From Endothia cerciana (Eukaryota; Ascomycota; Sordariomycetes; Diaporthales; Cryphonectriaceae), in contig JALRMH010000008.1 in NCBI GenBank assembly GCA_026119935.1, positions 806,001-870,000 of the forward strand: 64,000 bases of DNA, read 5' to 3'. A program made the translations under genes and the position numbers. Shown here one piece after another: positions 58,204 to 64,000 of this stretch; the first letter of the stretch is position 1; each line of letters starts with the position of its first letter. The notes beneath the pieces are model-generated. The model worked only from the letters and a program-made list of their open reading frames with translations, made no database searches and was not told the DNA's origin.

Positions 58204-60864
58204 CTAGTACGCCTCCCACGCGTCCACCGCCCACAGATCGTTCAGGTTCATACCGAGCACCTCCATGTTAAACTCGGGGTTCAGGTTGGGCTGTGCTGCC
58301 TGCAGCTGTCCATGCGATTGTCAGCGCCTCTGTATGTATGGTGGTTGTGAAACGTAAATCGGAGGTGGGAGGAAAGAAGAGTAGAAAGGGGGGGGGGGGG
58401 AGTGGGGACAGCTTACAGCAGGATCCGCCGCCGCCAACCACCAAGGTGTGTTCGGGATGCCATTCACCTCACCGCTGCCCGCGACCGCCACGCCCCCATG
58501 ACCGTTGCCGTGTATAAATGGTGTGATGCCCTTCGCCCTGTCCAGCAGACTCGGACCCTCGGGCCTCAGCTGCAGTCCACCCGCACCGTTCGGCTGCGGG
58601 CCATGTTGCTGCGCCACCGACATCTGCCGGTGCTGCTGCTGGTGCTGTGGCTGTTGCTGTTGCTGCTGCTGTTGTTGCTGCTGTTGCTGTGCCAGCACCG
58701 GCGGTTCCTGGCCTGCGAGTAGACGGTAGTGCAGATTGATGAACCTCTCGGCACTCGAGCTCTTTGCGGTCTGCGAGTCCTTGATGCCCAGGTGCGTCTC
58801 TAGCAGTCCGTAGGCAGCACACATGATACTGTACCCCCACGGCTCGTTGTTTCCGCACCGCAGGATGCGGTCCTCCTTCATCTGCAGGCACTTGTCCAGC
58901 AGCTTGAGCGTGTGCTGGCTGTTGACCATGATCATGTTGGTCGAGCCGCGCGGCTGAAGCATCGTGACGGACGTCAGGTTGAGCGCGAGGGTCAGCGCGT
59001 CCTCGCGCAGGAAGTTGAGGGTCCGCACGCCGCATTCTGTCAACTTGTCGTGTAGCAAGACCATGTCCCGCGCGGCGTTGTAGAACATGACCTCCGAGAA
59101 CTGATACTTGGAGTTGACCTTGCGCATGCGCAGGAATGGCTGGTGCAAAGGCATGATGTACTGTCGCAGCTGCACGTGAAGCAAGGTGTACGCCAGCAGT
59201 GGTTTCGGCGAGCCGTCTTCTTCCATGCTGGCCGACGTGTCCCAGCATGGTAGGGCGTCGATCTCCTGTGTAATCTCATTCGTGTAGCGGATGACCTGCT
59301 CGTAGTCAAGATTGTCCGGAGGACCGGCGAGGAGTCTGCTGAGCTCGAGGCGGAGGGGGAGGCTCTGCCGGCAGAGGTGATGGAACGAGGATGCGGTGTA
59401 TTCTGTGATCGGTTTCGAGTCCGGTAGCTCGGTGGAGTCCTCATCGAAGTCTTCGTCGTTGATGTTCCTCGGTGGCTTGGCGTCCATATGGAGTGTGCTT
59501 ATTATGGTAGGGAGACCATTGTCGAAGGCGGCTTGAAAGTCAAACTCTTGTATCGTCGCCCACAGCCTCCTCCTCATCTCCTGGTTGAAGATGGAGATAT
59601 TCCGGCTGGCACCAATCATGACATCAGGGTCGCGATGAAGACCTAGGGAGATACCTTCACGTGTCAGGAGGCCAGCGTGAGTCCAGTATCGCTTCTTCTT
59701 GATGTTGTTGACTCGCTTAGCCAGGTAGATGAGGAGCGCTATTTGGTAGTGAACGAGGCGGCGGTGCTTGTGACTCTGCTTGCGGTACCACTCCTCACAT
59801 GCCGCGATCCACTTCTCGGCCGTCTTGTGGGCGGAGGACACCATCCCATGAAACTTGGGCGGCGATGAGGTGTTGCTGTGCATGCAGCTGGACACGGCCA
59901 TCATGGAGAGTACGAGTGCGGTCATAGCAGCAGGCCGGATCTCGGTCGGGGCCCAGAACTTGTCATACTGGCGTTTGAAGCTGGGGGTGTGGATGATCCG
60001 ATGTAGCTGCTCGAACTGATCCAAGTAGACAGCAACAAGGATGTCCGTCTCCATCCTAGACGGCAAGAGACCCTCCAGTTCGTGGTCCGGTAGTAGGTAC
60101 TGTGCCTGAAGCTCTGCCTTCCTCCCAGACTTGTCCTTGGTCCGCGCGGCGACATGCAGTGGCTTGAGCCATTCCTCCGCAGTCTCCTTCATGAACGGTG
60201 ACAAGCCCGTCAGCTGGCTGAACGCCATGGAGGCGTTGTGTGGCCCGAAGTACCGCGTGCGGAATTCCTTGCCACGGAAGAAGCGCATCTCGTTGTCTGC
60301 GTCATGGCCGTACTGCATGAACTCCGGAAGTTTGGTCTCCGGGACCAGTTCGGGATCCGGTCTCTGGACCGCTACCGGCGAATCGTGGAGGGTGATGCTG
60401 CCATCGCTGCCGACCGACTTGGCCAGCAGGTTCTTGAGCTGGGTCACCTCCATCTCCAGCCTCCGCAGGCGGTCGAAGTCCCGGACGCCGTCCTTCCGGA
60501 CGAGGCTGTCATTCGACAGAGAGAGACGGCCATCGTACTGTGACAATGGAAGGCCAGCTGGCTTCGGCGGCGGCGCGAGGCCCGGCCTGGACTCATAGGT
60601 GCAGCGGTCCGGCGTGCCGGACTTGAGACACCTCTCACAAGGGTAGCCTCGGTCGCACGACAACTTCCTCCGTCGACACTCGAGACACGAGAGGCGCACC
60701 CGCTGCCTCTTCCGAGGCGGCTGGCCGGGTTCGGCATTCTTGTCGTCGGGGTCGTCCTCATCGTCACCGCCGAAGGAATGGAGATCGGTGTTGGGTGAAG
60801 CGTCCTCGTCTCCGTGAGGGGCCTCGGAGACGGTCCTGATTGATCCGGAGATGCTGGGACTCAT
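58204..60864 (-). CDS. Zn2Cys6 transcription factor with polyglutamine tract
   Basis: Exon 1 60864-58417, intron 58416-58306, exon 2 58305-58204, about 849 aa. An acidic N-terminus precedes the zinc cluster at residues 60-88 (CLECRRRKLSC, then CERC and a final Cys after eight residues), followed by Pro-rich sequence and a coiled-coil-like segment (RDFDRLRRLEMEVTQLKNLL). The middle homology region (PF04082) contains ETDILVAVYLDQFEQLHRII, LTREGISLGLHRDPD and RRRLWATIQEFDFQ. Near the C-terminus are about 14 consecutive Gln. The last exon adds LQAAQPNLNPEFNMEVLGMN and DLWAVDAWEAY, an acidic aromatic end like an activation segment. Reading through the intron gives a different tail of 31 residues. 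Targets are unknown; no gene symbol can be given. Confidence 0.9.
58388..58400. repeat. Poly(G) tract, 13 nt, inside an intron
   Basis: Lies 16 nt downstream of the splice donor of the Zn2Cys6 gene; C13 in the transcript. Confidence 0.95.
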
Positions 60865-63250
60865 TGCTGAGGTGCGTCAGTGTAATACGGTCGGCGGTCG
60901 GTTGTATCAAGCTTGAGATGGTCGGTCGAGTCGGCCAACCGAGAAGGAGTCACGCCGGAACCGAGATCGTAAGTACGAGGAGGTGTAGAGGGCCAGCCGG
61001 CGGCCAACAGCAGAGAATCGCACGGTGGCTCTCGGCACGGGATGCCGCCGTAGAACAGTGTATCAGACCAGAAATGCGGATCCACCACACTGACTTGGGC
61101 CTGGTTCACTCGGCCAGGTCTGTGACTGTCCGAGGGAAAAGAAGGATGCGAGATGATCCGACAAGATTGCGGCCAAAAGATATCAGCTGTTTTAGCCGCA
61201 ATCGACAGACACGGACTCGAGTCGGAGTTGTGGTCGCAAGAGTCAGAGAGGGGCCCGAGGAAATCCCTTCAGCAGAGATGTCGGTGGCCGGCGACGGGTC
61301 GAGTCGGCGGCGGGCGCACTCGCCTCCTTGTCCAGTCAAGTGCCGTCAATCCCTATCCTAAATCGTCGTAGAACCAGCGCGCGCGCGAGTGAAACGGCCC
61401 CATGCACATGCCTCGGAGCGACTCGGCCCTGCGAGCTGCATATTTTTTGTATCACCTTACGTACCTCCCTCTCCGAGGCTCCCGCAGTACTTCGTGTCGT
61501 CAGGATATTCTCCAAGTTTCTCCTCGAACTTTTGATTCCTGGGACCGCAACCAGATATCATCTGCATGACGAGCACGGTTACGAGAGTCCGGCCTCGCCC
61601 TCTCCAAGAATAGTCTTTGGCCCTCGAGAGCTGTATGTTTCAGGGCACGAAAAGTCCGGAGAGGTACTTCATGCTCCATCCCATTCCCCTCCTGCCCGTA
61701 ATGCAGCGCCAAGAGGCTGGAGCCAAGGCTCGGCTGTCGACTCGGTCGCCGAGCACAGCCAATGCGACCGCTGAGTCTTGATTGGCTCTGTCTGCCCACA
61801 AGCGTTGCCCCTCTTAAACGACTGAGATTAAAAGATGCCGCCCGGGACTGACATTGGAGCTCGGAGAGCGGCCTTGGATTCCTGAATCGACATCGGCCGC
61901 TTATGGTTATGACGCGTCCGCCTTGCCCTCGCTACAGGAATACTATGGTACCATATTAGCATCCGTTTTTATTTTCGGACCGACCTTGCAGCCGTGCTCC
62001 GCCGCCAGGCGTTCCCAGTTCCTGATAGCTTGGCAGCACGGCTGAGGGAGAGGAGAATGGTACTTTTATCAGTGCCAGATGCACCGCCAAGGGGGCCGCC
62101 GCATCTGATGTCGAGATTCTTGTTCAGGATTGGATGACAATGGCGGGCTGTGCCCTCCAGGCCATCAGGTGCCCGTCGTCTTGAGCTGGAGTGGGACGGC
62201 AAGCTCGTGGGATGGATGACCTGAGATGGGATGGGACGGCCCACGACCGTCACACGAAGTGGCCCTGTGATGGTGGCCATGTTCATGCGTCGTCTATACG
62301 GCAGCGCAAGGGGGTCTGTGGGGTTGGTTGTGCGAGCCCTCCATGGCTGAGTTATACCCACGTCGCCTTGCCTCGACCGTTTTGTGACGTCGTCGGATAG
62401 CCGAGGTGAGCCCCGTCAGGACGTTCTGAGGATCGACGAGAGCATTCATGCCCTGGGCGGCCACCGACGAGAGAGCCGGATATGACATGGATCTGTGTGA
62501 GAGCACAGGACTGGGTCAGAAGAACCGGGCGTGCTTGACGACCGGATGGGGGGCAGAGGTTGGAGGTTCGCCGGCGAGAGATCTCACGGGCCTCTAGTTA
62601 GCGAGACCCGAGGTGGGTCAGCAGAGGGCGCGCTGTGGCGTCTCAAAGTGCGAGGAGATATGTGAATTCGAGCTGCCGCGCAAAACAAGCGACGTCGTCG
62701 TTTGAGGAAAAGGAACTTGAGCGTGGGTGATGTTGTACCGCGTTGCATACCACGTCGATGACTGAACAAAACATATTGGCCTGGCCTTTTCCCACGTGAA
62801 CAGAAGCAGCTGCTGAGGCAGTGCACCTCCCAAGGTACAACGATGCATGTATTCCAGCCTGTCAGCAGTGGCCTGGTCGTATCCTGCCACGGCGGGAGGG
62901 GTCAGCTTCAGCACCAGCAGATCGTGGGAAGGGACACGCGCCTGCCTTCAGGACGCCGGAGGTCGTTTGTTTACTCGGCGCCTTCCTTGGAGAACCTCAA
63001 ACCACACTCCCAAGACCAGACCACAGGCATCATGGCTGGGCTGGGCTCGCCTGGGCTGCGAGACTTGGTCGCATTTGCACTCCATCACCATCTCTCTGCC
63101 CGTGGCCCCGGCCCCCCTCCAGCATCAGCGTCTTGGTGCGTCATTGTCGATGTCTGCAGTCCATCAGGTCGAGGCAGCACAAGCCCATCTTCTTGCTTCC
63201 ACGGGTAGCCTATTTATGCTACTCTGCTGGTTTCTCGTTCCCGCTCAGCG
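60865..63250. other. Large divergent promoter region
   Basis: 2.4 kb between the minus-strand Zn2Cys6 gene and the plus-strand gene at 63251. No gene recognised. It carries five octamers CGA(C/G)TCGG in its first 0.9 kb and a (CG)n stretch at about 61378-61387. Confidence 0.6.
60927..61745. promoter_or_regulatory. Repeated octamer CGA(C/G)TCGG upstream of the Zn2Cys6 gene
   Basis: Copies at 60927-60934, 61218-61225 and 61300-61307 (CGAGTCGG), and at 61419-61426 and 61738-61745 (CGACTCGG). They are near-palindromic and contain a CGG triplet, the half-site recognised by many Zn2Cys6 proteins. A regulatory role, possibly autoregulation, is inference. Confidence 0.4.
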
Positions 63251-64000
63251 ATGGCTATCCTGTGCTGCTGCAGCCAGCTTCGCCCAAAGAAGAGACCTGA
63301 CGACGACGAGGCGTTCAGTCAAACCCCAAACGGCCTGCCTATTCGTCCTCCTCCAGCCCGCCTGGCCCCTCCTGGCCCCGATAACCTGACTCCCTCCACC
63401 CGGTCCATAGCTGCCCGATCGTCTCTGACCGATCCCCTCCCGAGAGCAGCTGTGGCCACCCTCGTCCAGCCGGGCGAGCTAGTCATCGAGGACTCGGAAG
63501 ACGACAATGGCGAGGGTGGCCTGGCCCAGGGCAGCAGAAACAGGAGCGGCAGCACACTAGAGGCGGTCAAGGCCCGCATCCGCCGCCACCTGTCCCAGGA
63601 CTCGCTGTCCCACCGAAATGAGACTGAGGAGCAGATCGCCCACCGCGCGAAGGTAAAGCGACTTATGCGCAAGAGGATCCAAGAGGAGCTCCAGAGCGAG
63701 ACCGACGAGGTGGTCAGTGGAGTCTCTACGCCTCCGGGTCTTGGTCCGGCATCTGTGACCCTTAGCAACGGGCCCAGAGACACCATCGAGTTCATGGTGG
63801 TGGAAGAGAACACAGAGAGTGAGCTCGCGAGGGCTAGGGTAGCCGACTTTCCTTCCGGAACTGCGGGAGGCGATGAGCCACGCTTACCTAGATCCACGTC
63901 CAAGCGCTCCTCGCTCCGGTCATTAGGGAAGGAAGCCGGCCATCCACAGAGTCGTCCCACCAGCTTGCAAGATTGGGCCGGGTCCGGGTCCATAGCGACA
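63251..64000 (+). CDS. Unknown protein, N-terminal part (3' truncated by window edge)
   Basis: An open frame of 250 codons from ATG 63251 runs to the window edge without a stop. The product starts MAILCCCSQLRPKKRPDDDE; three adjacent cysteines followed by basic residues suggest palmitoylation and membrane attachment. A Pro-rich disordered stretch follows, then an acidic motif GELVIEDSEDDNGEGG and a charged, helix-prone segment (LEAVKARIRRHLSQ, EEQIAHRAKVKRLMRKRI) that may form a coiled coil. The composition is that of a real fungal protein. The long minus-strand frame over the same bases is an antisense shadow. Family not recognised. Confidence 0.7.
   Translation, partial: MAILCCCSQLRPKKRPDDDEAFSQTPNGLPIRPPPARLAPPGPDNLTPSTRSIAARSSLTDPLPRAAVATLVQPGELVIEDSEDDNGEGGLAQGSRNRSGSTLEAVKARIRRHLSQDSLSHRNETEEQIAHRAKVKRLMRKRIQEELQSETDEVVSGVSTPPGLGPASVTLSNGPRDTIEFMVVEENTESELARARVADFPSGTAGGDEPRLPRSTSKRSSLRSLGKEAGHPQSRPTSLQDWAGSGSIAT

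Noticed and set aside
58469..59248. 259-codon minus-strand open frame
   Set aside because: Out-of-frame shadow within the Zn2Cys6 gene.
63319..63993. 224-codon minus-strand open frame at the window end
   Set aside because: Antisense to a plus-strand frame open for 250 codons with better protein character; the minus frame is rich in Ser/Leu/Arg artefacts.
1..64000. CRISPR arrays or prokaryotic-type operons
   Set aside because: No regularly spaced repeats, and all genes have eukaryotic structure.

Overview
The window is nuclear DNA of a filamentous ascomycete, probably a Sordariomycete. The evidence is short (about 50-160 nt) spliceosomal introns with fungal branch points, intron-containing tRNA genes, Zn2Cys6 transcription factors, an AA9 lytic polysaccharide monooxygenase, and DUF3176, DUF2235 and DUF7025-AAA families. 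Genes stand singly on both strands, with long spacers and no operons. I resolved exon structures by hand from splice sites and reading-frame continuity; all are predictions.

Layout. 1-257: 3' end of a cupin-like gene. 3154-4937: hexose transporter. About 6440-14240: an AT-rich block of broken genes. It holds two ankyrin-repeat pseudogenes, a candidate MITE, a P450 pseudogene and a fragment of a PDR-type ABC transporter. 14558-14666: tRNA-Ser(AGA) with intron. 15752-18598: six-exon oligopeptide (OPT) transporter. 19566-21660: Zn2Cys6 regulator. 23596-23707: tRNA-Met with intron. 24511-26250: GT31-type glycosyltransferase. 27715-28505: frame-broken methyltransferase. 29143-29586: F-box protein. 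31030-31974: TLC-like membrane protein. 32197-34820: six-exon DUF3176 membrane protein. 37228-38579: AA9 LPMO. 40529-41974: multispanning membrane protein. 43668-45732: DUF2235 hydrolase with a suspicious in-frame stop. 47197-49404: DUF7025-AAA+ ATPase. 49813-50823: membrane-anchored methyltransferase-like protein. 51431-53098: MFSD5/MOT2-type transporter. 54128-55156: fungal surface-type protein. 55806-57222: secreted acid phosphatase. 58204-60864: large Zn2Cys6 regulator with a polyQ tract. 63251-64000: 5' part of an unknown gene.

Functionally this is a mix of nutrient uptake (sugar, peptide, molybdate), secreted enzymes (LPMO, phosphatase), surface and glycosylation functions, and two regulators. 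I see no convincing biosynthetic cluster and no CRISPR or prokaryotic system. The most notable signals are the decayed block with its inverted-repeat element, two probable GC-AG introns, recurrent 13-16 nt poly(G/C) tracts, and a repeated octamer upstream of the 60.8 kb regulator.
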